Positions 44,368-53,994 of a DNA stretch of 56,046 nt are shown here, in pieces. The stretch spans positions 1 to 56,046 of the forward strand of contig JAPZUF010000030.1 of assembly GCA_027533395.1 (NCBI GenBank). Direction: 5' to 3'. How positions within the stretch are numbered: the first letter of the stretch is position 1; every line of letters begins with the position of its first letter. The position numbers and the translations under genes were made by a program. The notes under the pieces were generated by a model that worked only from the letters and a program-made list of their open reading frames with translations, was not told the origin of the DNA and ran no database searches. This DNA comes from Cyclobacteriaceae bacterium. GTDB lineage: Bacteria > Bacteroidota > Bacteroidia > Cytophagales > Cyclobacteriaceae.

Positions 44368-45078
44368 ATGAAAACAACCCTAATTTCATCTAGTCTTATC
44401 ATTTTTATTTTTCTCTTGACCACTTCGTGTATGGATTATGAAGATGATGGTCCTATTCAATACAAAGAAGAAAACTTTACGATTACAGATTTTAACCGGG
44501 TTGATGTCAGTGATGCAATCGTCATTGAAATCAAACAAGCAGAATATTATAGCATAAAAGCACGTGGCGACAGAAGAAACCTTGATGATTTACAAGTGAG
44601 AAAAAGTGGCAATACACTTCTTGTACACTTCGAAGATTGGGATAACCGCCAGCATACAACTTACCTAGAAATTACAATGCCAAGGCTTTTGGCTGCTAAC
44701 CTATCAGGAGCAACCAACGGTAACATCTATGGCTTTACCAACCTCGATCATTTCGATTTACAATTATCAGGTGCGGCCATTGCTCAAACACAGGTTTTAA
44801 CCGAATCAATCTCTATCAATTTATCAGGTGCATCAATCCTTAATTTGCGTGGAAGGGCAACGGAGGCGCAGCAAACACTTTCCGGAGCCAGTTCTTTAAA
44901 GGCTTTAGACTTTCAGGCTGATGAAGTCAATATTTCGGTAAGTGGAGCAAGTGTGGCAAAAATTTGGGCTCCTATGCAACTGAAGGCCAATGTAAGTGGG
45001 GCAAGTTTAGTTAGCTACAAGGGAAATCCAAGCATAGAAAGCCAAGTTACAGATTCAAGTGTATTGAGAAAGGAGTAA
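44368..45078 (+). CDS. GIN-domain (DUF2807) lipoprotein
   Basis: A 236-residue protein with a lipoprotein signal (LLTTSC, Cys about 21) and a DUF2807 head-GIN domain, a right-handed beta helix of repeating 'LSGAS' turns (LSGATNGN, LSGAAIA, LSGASIL, LSGASSL, VSGASVA, VSGASLV). Such proteins are abundant in Bacteroidota and probably anchored at the outer membrane; function unknown. It follows the two-component pair by 58 bases, but is probably separate from it. Confidence 0.88.
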   Translation: MKTTLISSSLIIFIFLLTTSCMDYEDDGPIQYKEENFTITDFNRVDVSDAIVIEIKQAEYYSIKARGDRRNLDDLQVRKSGNTLLVHFEDWDNRQHTTYLEITMPRLLAANLSGATNGNIYGFTNLDHFDLQLSGAAIAQTQVLTESISINLSGASILNLRGRATEAQQTLSGASSLKALDFQADEVNISVSGASVAKIWAPMQLKANVSGASLVSYKGNPSIESQVTDSSVLRKE

Positions 45079-45107
45079 AAAACTTTGAAGAAGCGTTTGC
45101 TTACATG

Positions 45108-45139
45108 TTTGCAAGGCTACTACCCTTTTAATACTTTTG
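45108..45139 (+). promoter_or_regulatory. Promoter of acyl carrier protein gene
   Basis: TTTG (45108-45111), a 20-base spacer and TACTTTTG (45132-45139): the full Bacteroidota -33/-7 pattern. The -7 box lies 22 bases before the ATG. Confidence 0.75.
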
Positions 45140-45161
45140 TTATTATAGTCGATAGAAATTT

Positions 45162-45401
45162 ATGCAAGATGTACCCAAACGAGTAACTGAAATACTAGTT
45201 GAAAAACTAGGAATTGCAGAATCTGAAATTACCGCAGATGCCAATTTTGTAAAAGACTTAGGAATTGATTCTTTGGATTACGCAGAAATTGTGATGGAAT
45301 TTGAACAATCGTTCAACATAAGAATACCTGATGAAGATGCAGAAAAAATGCAAACTTATGGACAGGCAGTAGCCTACATTCAAAATAAGTTAAGCCAGTA
45401 A
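45162..45401 (+). CDS. acpP: Acyl carrier protein
   Basis: A 79-residue four-helix acyl carrier protein with the phosphopantetheine attachment site LGIDSLDYAEI (Ser37). It carries growing acyl chains in fatty acid synthesis. The usual fab partners are not adjacent, so it may be the housekeeping copy or a special one; sequence alone does not decide. Its stop abuts the stop of the opposite-strand YopX-like gene, whose 3' end holds the terminator. Confidence 0.93.
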   Translation: MQDVPKRVTEILVEKLGIAESEITADANFVKDLGIDSLDYAEIVMEFEQSFNIRIPDEDAEKMQTYGQAVAYIQNKLSQ

Positions 45402-45749
45402 TTACGGATAAGATCCTTCGAAGAAGCTGCACAATCTCAACCATTGTGCAGCTTCTTTTTTTTCTAATCTTTTAAATTGGGTTGGTTGCTCTAGCATAAA
45501 AATAAACCAACTTGATTCTTCTTCTTTCCATTGTACCAACCATCTCTCCTTACCTTTTAAAAGAATATCCATCTCATAAATTTCTTCCTCATTCTTGTCG
45601 TGCAAGCCGGTGAATTGCAATAAAACATGTCCTTCTTTTTTTAACTCGCCCCTGTAGCAATCGATAGCGTTGAGTTTCATTAACAAACGCGCTTCGGCAT
45701 TCCATGCCTTAAACTTGAAAACACGCTGCTGAAAGGGTAAAATCTTCAT
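45402..45749 (-). CDS. YopX-family-like protein
   Basis: A 115-residue protein. The start FKFKAWNAEARLLMK and the later VLLQFTGLHDKNEEEIYEMDILL match the YopX pattern (FRAWD... QYTGLKDKNGKEIYEGDIV), a family mostly seen in phages and mobile elements. Here it stands between core genes with nothing phage-like near, so it may be a domesticated copy. Its last 20 or so codons double as the acpP terminator stem on the other strand. Confidence 0.75.
   Translation of the reverse strand: MKILPFQQRVFKFKAWNAEARLLMKLNAIDCYRGELKKEGHVLLQFTGLHDKNEEEIYEMDILLKGKERWLVQWKEEESSWFIFMLEQPTQFKRLEKKEAAQWLRLCSFFEGSYP
45421..45463 (+). terminator. Terminator of acpP, inside the YopX-like gene
   Basis: A perfect 15-bp stem (45421-45435 with 45443-45457), 7-base loop and eight T on the plus strand. 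It starts 20 bases after the acpP stop codon and lies wholly in the coding part of the opposite-strand gene (encoding about AAQWLRLCSFFEG). Confidence 0.85.
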
Positions 45750-45880
45750 ATTGGCTTAACGTATGAAATTCCTAATAAACATTTGATAATCCTGTTCTAT
45801 CAAAAAGCTCTCTTCCTTGTTATTGCGCAAAACATACACAATAACTTCATGAAAATACGAAACATATCGTTTAGCTTTGT

Positions 45881-46792
45881 ATGATTTTTTTGAACAGTTT
45901 GAATAAGCAAATCCTTTTCATTATCAATAAATTTGCAGGCCATGGTTTTGATCCCAAGGTTGAAGGAAAAATTATTGATCAATGTGCTAACCATGGATAT
46001 GAATGTACGATAGAGTTTACACAAGGAAAAGGTCATGCAACTTTGCTTGCTAAAGAAGGAATCGAGAAACAATTTTCAAAAATCATTGCTGTTGGTGGAG
46101 ATGGAACCGTGAATGAAGTTGCGCAAGCCATGATACATCAAAACATTCCAATGGGAATTATTCCGAAAGGTTCTGGCAATGGATTGAGCAGACATTTAGG
46201 AATTCCTTTACACTATTCGCGAGCATTAGAAAATGCATTAACAGGTAAAACAGTTTCAGTAGATACATTTTTAGTTAATAATCGATTATCGTTAAATGTT
46301 TCTGGAGTTGGATTTGATGGCCACATTGCCAATATGTTTGGTAAAGATGGGAAACGTGGATTAAGTGGTTATGCCAAGTTGATTTTAAAAGAGTTTTTTA
46401 GTTTTCATCCTTTTACTCTTACTATAAATTCAACAGGTACAGAAAGTAAGCATCGAGTTTTTATTACTGCCTTTGCTAATTCTTCTCAATACGGAAACAA
46501 CGCCAAAATTGCTCCATTGGCATCTGTGCAAGATGGTAAGTTGGATGTTATGCTTATTGAAAAAATTAGTCCTTGGCAATCCATCAGTTTCTTACAAAAG
46601 ATGCTATCAGGTAATATACATCAATCTTCTTTATGTGAATATTATTCAGTTAGCGAACTCGTTTGTCACACATCCAAAGAAATGCCCTATCACATTGATG
46701 GAGAAGCTTCGGGTTTTGCGCAACAATTTGAAATCAAAGTGCTACCAGCATCTCTAAAATTAATCATTCCGGCTACCGTCCAAGTTATTTAA
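45881..46792 (+). CDS. Diacylglycerol kinase-family lipid kinase
   Basis: A 303-residue protein of the YegS/BmrU lipid kinase group. The nucleotide site is GGDGTVNEVAQAM, and GSGNGLSRHLGIP follows; SGVGFDGHIANMF and the C-terminal HIDGEASGF complete the family set. It phosphorylates a lipid such as diacylglycerol or sphingosine-like base at the membrane. A TAGCTTTG -7-like box ends 1 base before the ATG, so if that promoter is used the real start would be TTG at 45890 or 45899. Confidence 0.9.
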   Translation: MIFLNSLNKQILFIINKFAGHGFDPKVEGKIIDQCANHGYECTIEFTQGKGHATLLAKEGIEKQFSKIIAVGGDGTVNEVAQAMIHQNIPMGIIPKGSGNGLSRHLGIPLHYSRALENALTGKTVSVDTFLVNNRLSLNVSGVGFDGHIANMFGKDGKRGLSGYAKLILKEFFSFHPFTLTINSTGTESKHRVFITAFANSSQYGNNAKIAPLASVQDGKLDVMLIEKISPWQSISFLQKMLSGNIHQSSLCEYYSVSELVCHTSKEMPYHIDGEASGFAQQFEIKVLPASLKLIIPATVQVI

Positions 46793-46863
46793 AGGCAAAT
46801 CGTGTAATCTTCAAAACTCTTGACCCACGCTAAGCGTATAAAACCCATCAACCCAATTAAACC

Positions 46864-47991
46864 ATGAAAAAAATATTACTGTTGTTAATTTTGCTTAGCA
46901 GTTTTGCAACGCAAGCGCAATTATCATTGCCACCTAGTGGTGATAATCAAAAATCAAGTGTTACCCAATACGTAGGATTGGTAAAAATAACGGTGAACTA
47001 TAGTAGTCCCGATGTGCACGGTCCTAATGGAGAAGATCGTACAGGTAAAATTTGGGGTAATGTAGTGCATTATGGATTTATTGACCAAGGGTTTGGTACT
47101 TCTAAAGCTGCACCTTGGCGTGCTGGCGCTAACGAGACTACTACAATCGAGTTTTCTCATGCTGTACAAATTCAAGGTAAAACAATTCCAGCCGGAAAGT
47201 ATGCTTTGTATCTGGATGTTGAAAAGGAAGGAGATTGGTTTTTCATTCTTAACAAAGAAGCTATTAATTGGGGAAGTTATAATTATAACCCCGCACATGA
47301 TGTAGCTAAAATTGCTGTAAAACCTCAAGACAATGTTTATACTGAATGGCTTACCTATAATTTCGATAATCGTTTGAAAAATGAAACTTCTTTATCGCTT
47401 GCTTGGGAGAATAAAAAGGTAGGATTTAAAATTGAAGTACCGAATGTGAATGAGTACTATGTAGCAAAATTGGTAGAAGAACTAAGAGGAACCGAAATGG
47501 GTTTCACTTCAGAAAATTTAGTGGCAGCTGCTCAATTTTGTGTGGAAAATAAAGTAGCCTTAGAGCAAGCACTTAGTTGGTCAACCACTGCAATAGATGA
47601 TGGTTTTATTGGTCGTAAAACTTTTACTACTCTTTCCACCAAGGCTCAAGTTTTGCAAGCTTTAAATAGAAAAGAGGAAGCATCTAAATTGATGGATGAG
47701 GCTATTCAATTACCTACTGCATCAGTACAAGATGTTCATACCTATGGCAGAACGTTATTAGCAGAAGGTAACCATCAAAAAGCGATGGAGATTTTTAAAT
47801 TTAATTTTAAACGGGCTATTTCTGCAGAAGATAAATTTACTGCTAATGTGGGTATGGCAAGAGGTTTTACTGCACTTGGCGATAAAAAGAACGCAATCAA
47901 ACATTGGGAACTAGCCATTAAAAATATTCCGGAAAACAGAAAAAATGGATTACCCGCTTATGAGGCTGAGTTGAAAAAGTTGAAAGGTTAA
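46864..47991 (+). CDS. DUF2911 protein with C-terminal TPR repeats
   Basis: 375 residues: signal peptide (to about 20, ending TQAQ), a DUF2911 domain (about 25-190, with GKIWGNVVHYG, PWRAGANETTTIEF and IPAGKYALYLD), then helical repeats of TPR type (about 200-370). It is a longer paralogue of the protein at 11447-11938. Probably periplasmic; function unknown. A clear terminator follows. Confidence 0.88.
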   Translation: MKKILLLLILLSSFATQAQLSLPPSGDNQKSSVTQYVGLVKITVNYSSPDVHGPNGEDRTGKIWGNVVHYGFIDQGFGTSKAAPWRAGANETTTIEFSHAVQIQGKTIPAGKYALYLDVEKEGDWFFILNKEAINWGSYNYNPAHDVAKIAVKPQDNVYTEWLTYNFDNRLKNETSLSLAWENKKVGFKIEVPNVNEYYVAKLVEELRGTEMGFTSENLVAAAQFCVENKVALEQALSWSTTAIDDGFIGRKTFTTLSTKAQVLQALNRKEEASKLMDEAIQLPTASVQDVHTYGRTLLAEGNHQKAMEIFKFNFKRAISAEDKFTANVGMARGFTALGDKKNAIKHWELAIKNIPENRKNGLPAYEAELKKLKG

Positions 47992-48012
47992 TGCTTCAAA
48001 TTAACGAAAGAG

Positions 48013-48041
48013 AAGTCCACCCATTAAAGGTGGACTTTTTT
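48013..48041 (+). terminator. Terminator after the DUF2911-TPR gene
   Basis: Stem AAGTCCACC/GGTGGACTT (48013-48021 with 48029-48037), 7-base loop and six T in all. It separates this gene from the convergent sensor kinase. Confidence 0.85.
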
Positions 48042-48053
48042 ATTAACTAAAGA

Positions 48054-49970
48054 TTAGGCTACTGCAGATTGTAAGAATGGAACGGGTTCAGGTTGATTTT
48101 TAAATGACAAGGTAACTTGTGTTCCAATACCTGACTCGCTCTTTAAAGAAATAGAACCTTCATTGCTTTCAACAAATTCTTTAACCAACATTAAACCTAA
48201 ACCAACTCCTTTCTCATTGAGTGTTCCTCGTTTGGTAAAATGAGTTTCAAGATTAAACAATTTATTGAGCTCTTCATTTGTCATCCCCACACCTCTATCA
48301 TCAATAACGATTTTTAATTCACCGCGCGTAAAATTGGCTGTTAGCGCGACTATGCCACCCATTTTACTGAACTTCACTGCATTCGCAATCAGGTTTCTTA
48401 TCACTAATCCTATTTGATTTTGATCGGCATGTACATAAAACTCCTTACCAATATTGTTAGTAATCCTAACTCCCTTTGCGGCAGCAATTTCTTCAAATAA
48501 ATGTATTTTCTGATTAACTAATACATGAAGGTTGAACATTTCCTTTTCGGACTTGATACCCTGCAATTGCGTTCTTGCCCAATGCAAAAGATTATCTAAG
48601 TCATCATATACAGAATCGATATTACTTCTTAGTTTTTTAGATACGGCTACAAAATCTTCAGCTGAAATTCCTTTTCTACTTAATAATTCCATCAGAGATT
48701 TTAAACTACCTAAAGGTCCGCGTAGATCATGGCTGATAATAGAGAATAGTTTGTCTTTTGTAGTATTGGAAATTAAAAGTTGATTGGCTTGTTTCTTTAC
48801 TTCGATATTTTTTCTTTCGAGTGCACGTTTCGCCTCTTTCAACTTTCTATTGTTAAACCAAAGTATCACCATAAATATGGCTAGTAAATTGATGCAACCA
48901 ATAAAAAAGTAAGTGAATATTTTTTGTTTTCCTAATGCTTCTTGTTGTAAAACTGCATCTTTGGTGAGTAAATCAATTTGAGCTTGTTTAAGTTTAGTTT
49001 CTAGTTTGGCTTGTTCAACTAAAAACTGTTCATTCTTTTTAATGGTTTCTAATGAATCGTGCAGGTGTTGAAACTCTTTTTGATATCGGTAAGCTTCCTT
49101 AAAGTTGCCTGATAAGGAATAACTGTCGGCTATATATAGTAAGGCTTTTTCATATTCTGCTTTGTAGCCCGATTTTTTACTGATTGTAATAGCTTGGTTT
49201 AATGCTTGAATCGCTAAAGCTGGTTTTAACATTCTGTTGTAAACATCACCTATTCTGTATAATAGGGATGCTTTTAAATAGTTGTTATGAGAACGTTCTG
49301 CGATTTCAAGCCCTTCATTATAGTGGATCAACGATTGATTATAGGTTTCGTTTCTATCTGAAATTTCACCAAAGTTCCTACAAGCAAAACCTAATATGTA
49401 ATCATCTTTCTGTTCTTTTGCCAAGCGATAAGTTTCCCAGGTATAAGCAAGAGCAGAATCTAACTCATTTAATTGAATATAAGCAAAGCCCACATTATTT
49501 AAACTTCTTCCGTAGGTATAATCATCATCATTCGCTAATGCAATAAGTCCTCCTTCTTTAAAAAATCTAATAGCTGTTTTGTAGTCCTTTTGTTCGAAAT
49601 GAATAGCTGCAATGCAGATTAAACCCCTTGCCCAAACTTGATTAAAACCGTGTCGCTTAGATAAGTCTATAGCTTTGCTGATTGTCTCCATTGAGTTTGA
49701 ATAATCGCTATTTCGATAATACAGCCATGCGATACTTTCCAACATCAAGGCCTCCCCTTTTGGATAATTTGCTCTTTGAGCTAATTCAAAACCATATTTG
49801 GCGATTTCAAGTGCTTCTCTATTAGAGCGTTCGCGAAGGCTATCCACTGCTTTATGCAATCTTAAAACAGATGAAGAATCAGCAGGAAATGACTTATAGA
49901 CTTCAACTAATTTTTGTGCATGAACTGCCTGACAACCAAATAAAATGAAAACCAATAATCTAACCACCAT
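48054..49970 (-). CDS. TPR-containing sensor histidine kinase
   Basis: 638 residues: a signal peptide (to about 18, ending VHAQ), about six tetratricopeptide repeats in the periplasm (about 30-320), a coiled coil, one membrane helix (about 355-375), then the kinase with phosphoacceptor His in ISHDLRGPLGSLKSL, N box NLIANAVKFS and GVGLGLMLVKEF. This layout is typical of Bacteroidota. No response regulator gene is adjacent. Single gene. Confidence 0.92.
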   Translation of the reverse strand: MVVRLLVFILFGCQAVHAQKLVEVYKSFPADSSSVLRLHKAVDSLRERSNREALEIAKYGFELAQRANYPKGEALMLESIAWLYYRNSDYSNSMETISKAIDLSKRHGFNQVWARGLICIAAIHFEQKDYKTAIRFFKEGGLIALANDDDYTYGRSLNNVGFAYIQLNELDSALAYTWETYRLAKEQKDDYILGFACRNFGEISDRNETYNQSLIHYNEGLEIAERSHNNYLKASLLYRIGDVYNRMLKPALAIQALNQAITISKKSGYKAEYEKALLYIADSYSLSGNFKEAYRYQKEFQHLHDSLETIKKNEQFLVEQAKLETKLKQAQIDLLTKDAVLQQEALGKQKIFTYFFIGCINLLAIFMVILWFNNRKLKEAKRALERKNIEVKKQANQLLISNTTKDKLFSIISHDLRGPLGSLKSLMELLSRKGISAEDFVAVSKKLRSNIDSVYDDLDNLLHWARTQLQGIKSEKEMFNLHVLVNQKIHLFEEIAAAKGVRITNNIGKEFYVHADQNQIGLVIRNLIANAVKFSKMGGIVALTANFTRGELKIVIDDRGVGMTNEELNKLFNLETHFTKRGTLNEKGVGLGLMLVKEFVESNEGSISLKSESGIGTQVTLSFKNQPEPVPFLQSAVA

Positions 49971-50175
49971 ACTACACTTTAAGCTTCCGAAAGGTAGAAT
50001 TACTTGAATTGTAGGTAGTATTAATATTAGATAAAAACTTGCACGAACAACATCCTGCTTACAATCTCCAAAAAAGCAAATAAAACCCTCAAATTGAGTA
50101 AGTTAAATAGAGAGTAATGCCTTTAATCTGTCAAAACAAAATCTGTTTTTACACTTTTTGAAAATTCCTTACTTG

Positions 50176-52644
50176 TTAAAATTGACCACAAAAAGCTTCA
50201 TCAGAGCCTATTGGTTGTCCAGGAGGCGCAACTGGCACTGGCGGTAATTTTAACTCATCAGGATTTGTCTTTAACTGTTGTATTAAATTGATTTGATAAT
50301 TACGAAAGGCCTTGCTTAATAAAGGATAAGGTTGCGCACTACTCAAGTTACCAGACAATGCATTTAACTCAGCATGAATATCTGCTTTAGCATGAATATT
50401 TAAATCATTACTCTGTGCCAATCTAATTAATTGGTGCAAATAGCTTTGTGTTACAACTTGCCCTACTGCTTGTTCGTAAGCAGAATTAAATTTTTGATTA
50501 TATAGCTGAATCGTTATTTTCTTTAAAATTGCTGATAAACCGGGTTGATTTTGGTTGCGCACATGATGTTCTACCAACCTATTCAATCGTGCAGTATGTA
50601 ACACTAAACGGAAAGTCATATCTGAAGCAGTTTCAACTGCTGCTAGTGGATCAAAAGTTAAATCAGTTCTACCCGACATCAATTCTCTTGTGGGATTGTA
50701 ACCTAAAGGTCGTGGAGCTATAAGGTTTACGATTTTCTCTGGCAAGATTAAGTTTTGGATTGACACGGTTTGCAGCAGTGCATCCAACGCTTTTTGTTGG
50801 GCTTCTGCCGAAACCATTTCTGTAATTGGTTGTCCATCGCCACGCAAAGCATAGCGATAGTTTAATCCACCAATTAGCTTTGATGCCGCTTCGGTTTGGT
50901 AGCGATGGAAAAAATAAATCGGCACTAAAACTTCATGTAAAGTTGCAACTGGTGCTCCGGGTTTGATGTTATTTAATCCAAAATTTTGTAAGGCTATTTT
51001 ACGAATTTCCAAAACACGATTAAGTTCATCTGCTGCATTCTTTCCATTATCCCATAAGTGTGCAAAAGGATGCGCACTACCAAAAGGACGAGCATCTTGA
51101 TCGCTAAGAAAGGTTAGACCTTGCTGTAAAGCATTTGTAATAATTTTATTTAGTTCAATTTTCTCGTCTGTTCCTTTAGGAAAATGTTGGTAGCCAAAAG
51201 TAATCGACACTTTATCCCACTCTCCAATTTTATCATCGTAAGCTTTAGAAACATTTATCCGACCGTTATCTTCATAAACATAGGGGTGTGGATAATCCAT
51301 CACCGATGATAGATTTTCTGAACTGGAAGCATAACTATGGGCCAAACCTAAAGTGTGTCCAATTTCGTGTGCCGAAAGTTGGCGCAATCTCGCCAATGCC
51401 AAGTGTTCCATTTCTTTTGATACTGGCTTGCCCTCTTCATAAGGTGCTAATAAGCCTTCGGCAATGAGATAATCTTGTCGTACGCGTAAAGAACCTAATG
51501 TAACATGACCTTTGATAATTTCTCCTGTTCGTGGGTCGATAACAGAAGCACCATAAGACCAACCCCTTGTAGCTCGGTGCACCCAGTTGATAACATTGTA
51601 TCGAACATCCATTGGGTCTGCATCTTCCGGTAACATTTCTACTTGAAAAGCATTGATGAAGCCAGCGGCTTCAAAGGCTTGGTTCCACCATTTTGCGCCA
51701 TCTAATAATGCTGAACGGATAGGTTCGGGCGTGCCTCTGTCTAAGTAATAAATAATAGGTTTGATAGCTTCGCTTTTTGCTGCTTCAGGATTTTTCTTCT
51801 CCAAGCGATGGCGAGTTATGAATCTCTTCTCAATAGGTTGATCGATTGGTGTAGCGTAATCAAAATAAGAAATCGAAAAATAACCGGCACGTGGATCGAA
51901 CTCACGAGGTTGGTAGCCAGGTTCAGGCAAGGCCACAAAAGAATGATGTTGACGCACCGTAACGCTGTTAGGTGTTGGTGCAACGTTTCTTATATACGCT
52001 CCGGTCGGTTGGCCGGCAAAAGTTAAAACAACTTCAAACTCGGCATTCTTGGGAAAATTTTTGATGCGGGGCATATACCACGCACTTCGATTCTTATCTA
52101 ATTGATAATTGCCTTGATTAGTGGCGCGCAAAGTGCCGATGACATCGTGGGCATCTTGCATGAAAAAATCTGTAACATCAATCAACACTTTACCTTCGTG
52201 TTCGGCTTCTACTTTAAAGCCGCCCAAAACAGATTGTGCAAATGCTTCTTGAACAGCTCTTCTTTCGTCTTGATTGCTAGAAATTGCTCTGAATATATAG
52301 TTAGGTTCTACCAATAAAACTTTTGTTCCTCTTCTCTCCCATTTTACAATTCTTTCACCGCTTAATTGGTTTCTATCCAAACCAATATCATTTGAGCCTA
52401 CACCAGCAGTTAATGAAACCACATATAAAAACTCTGCATCAAATTGATTTATCTCGAAATAGATTTTGTCTTGTTTAGCATCAAAATAAAAAGGTTGAAA
52501 ACCATCGAACCTTTGCATACCTGCAATTTTACTAGCTATCGCATTAGTATTGGTAGTGATTGATGAAGGACTCTCCTTCTTTTTTTGTGCCATTGTTTGT
52601 GCGGAAAATAAAGAAAGGAATAGGAAAAGAATAAATGCTCTCAT
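50176..52644 (-). CDS. Secreted zinc metalloprotease (DUF5117/DUF4953 type)
   Basis: 822 residues with a signal peptide (to about 19, ending TMAQ). Domains in order: the DUF5117-like N-terminal beta part (about 40-300), and a metzincin-like catalytic region with zinc motif HEIGHTLGLAH, His426, His430 and His436, Glu427 (HExxHxxGxxH), then a DUF4953-like C-terminal region. The gene runs alone on the minus strand. Family substrates unknown; location probably periplasmic or surface. Confidence 0.92.
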   Translation of the reverse strand: MRAFILFLFLSLFSAQTMAQKKKESPSSITTNTNAIASKIAGMQRFDGFQPFYFDAKQDKIYFEINQFDAEFLYVVSLTAGVGSNDIGLDRNQLSGERIVKWERRGTKVLLVEPNYIFRAISSNQDERRAVQEAFAQSVLGGFKVEAEHEGKVLIDVTDFFMQDAHDVIGTLRATNQGNYQLDKNRSAWYMPRIKNFPKNAEFEVVLTFAGQPTGAYIRNVAPTPNSVTVRQHHSFVALPEPGYQPREFDPRAGYFSISYFDYATPIDQPIEKRFITRHRLEKKNPEAAKSEAIKPIIYYLDRGTPEPIRSALLDGAKWWNQAFEAAGFINAFQVEMLPEDADPMDVRYNVINWVHRATRGWSYGASVIDPRTGEIIKGHVTLGSLRVRQDYLIAEGLLAPYEEGKPVSKEMEHLALARLRQLSAHEIGHTLGLAHSYASSSENLSSVMDYPHPYVYEDNGRINVSKAYDDKIGEWDKVSITFGYQHFPKGTDEKIELNKIITNALQQGLTFLSDQDARPFGSAHPFAHLWDNGKNAADELNRVLEIRKIALQNFGLNNIKPGAPVATLHEVLVPIYFFHRYQTEAASKLIGGLNYRYALRGDGQPITEMVSAEAQQKALDALLQTVSIQNLILPEKIVNLIAPRPLGYNPTRELMSGRTDLTFDPLAAVETASDMTFRLVLHTARLNRLVEHHVRNQNQPGLSAILKKITIQLYNQKFNSAYEQAVGQVVTQSYLHQLIRLAQSNDLNIHAKADIHAELNALSGNLSSAQPYPLLSKAFRNYQINLIQQLKTNPDELKLPPVPVAPPGQPIGSDEAFCGQF

Positions 52645-52797
52645 ACAGTAAGGAATAGAAAAGTAAGCTAATGAATTATGAGAGAATAGACAAGAAGAAA
52701 TGATGGAAAGAAAATTGCTATTCTTTTAAAAGATTAATAAAGTAATAGACTTTTTAAGTTACTTGAATTAAATCAATAAATAATATTTCTATAAAAA

Positions 52798-53838
52798 TCA
52801 ATTTTGCGATAATATACTTTTCATTATTAACTCCTTAATCTTTATTCCAAATTCGTAATTTAACGATGGATTTTCATTTGTTTGATTTTCCAAAATGATA
52901 AGATCAATTTGATTATCAGGAAAATAGATTTTGTATGAAATAAATCCCGAACCACTTCCTGTGTGACCTAAATACTTAATTTTTGTTTTATCACTAATTC
53001 TTAATCCATAACCGTAACCTATTTTCTCTTTTTCAAAAGCATTATGGTAAGAATTTATCCTATAATCAATCATCAATTTATAGATTTCAGGTTTCAAAAT
53101 TTTACCAGTATGTAAAAGTCTGTCCCATCTATTTAAGTCAAATATGTTTGAGATGATTCCAGCTGCTGAAATCAAATCCTCATTTTCAATACCAGAGTAA
53201 TCTGGATGAAAAACATTACTCACATTTTGATAACCTTGAACATAATTTTGAAATTCATTTTTCTCTAAACAGTAAGTATTTTTCAGTCTTAAACTCTTAA
53301 ATAATTGAATCGCTAAATCTATATACTTTTTCCCTGTAACTCGCTCTAAAATTTTTCCTAACAAGATGTAAGTTATGTTTCCATAATTAAAATCAGTACC
53401 CGGTTTATAGATAAGTGGCTCTTTTAAATCAACTATACCTGAAGAAAAATTTAATAGGTGGTGAATTGTAACAGAATCAGCCCAGCTTAAATTTAACTCC
53501 GGAAGATACTCTTTTACAGAATGATTTAAATCTATCCTTTTTTTCTGAACTTGAAGTAAAATTAAAACTGCAGTTATTTGCTTACTATTTGACATAATGA
53601 TAAAATTATCACCTTCTTGCATAGGAACTTTATCTTTAAAATTTGAATAACCAACTGCTTTTTTGTAAATAATTTTTCTCTTTTTTGAAACTAAAACTAC
53701 ACCATTGAATTTTCTTGGATGTTCTATTTTAAGTAAGCTATCTATCTTTGCTGGTAGATTAAATTTCTCCTGACTAAACGTATTAAATGCTATAAAAATT
53801 AATAGAAAACTGATTCGAAAATTTATACTTGCCTTCAT
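52798..53838 (-). CDS. Beta-lactamase-fold serine hydrolase
   Basis: A 346-residue serine hydrolase of the class C beta-lactamase/DD-peptidase group with a signal peptide (about 22 residues). The motifs are Ser83-x-x-Lys86 (SNSK), Tyr-Gly-Asn in FNYGNI, and HTG in LGHTGSGSG. Members are peptidases, esterases or unknown enzymes; antibiotic hydrolysis is not implied. The gene is clearly more AT-rich than the core, with AT-rich flanks and no obvious partner. Confidence 0.9.
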   Translation of the reverse strand: MKASINFRISFLLIFIAFNTFSQEKFNLPAKIDSLLKIEHPRKFNGVVLVSKKRKIIYKKAVGYSNFKDKVPMQEGDNFIIMSNSKQITAVLILLQVQKKRIDLNHSVKEYLPELNLSWADSVTIHHLLNFSSGIVDLKEPLIYKPGTDFNYGNITYILLGKILERVTGKKYIDLAIQLFKSLRLKNTYCLEKNEFQNYVQGYQNVSNVFHPDYSGIENEDLISAAGIISNIFDLNRWDRLLHTGKILKPEIYKLMIDYRINSYHNAFEKEKIGYGYGLRISDKTKIKYLGHTGSGSGFISYKIYFPDNQIDLIILENQTNENPSLNYEFGIKIKELIMKSILSQN

Positions 53839-53994
53839 CTAAAAAAGTTTAATTTTATTTAAAAGTCTTATCGATAAAATTATAATTCAAATCATCTTTA
53901 AAATAAACTATACTTGTACATATTACTCAATACATGATTTTACTCAATATTTATTTCAATAAAACTGTAACAATTTATTATCAGGAAATCTAAA

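Noticed and set aside
52798-53838. Antibiotic resistance beta-lactamase
   Set aside because: The fold and motifs fit the broad serine hydrolase family; nothing points to true beta-lactamase activity.
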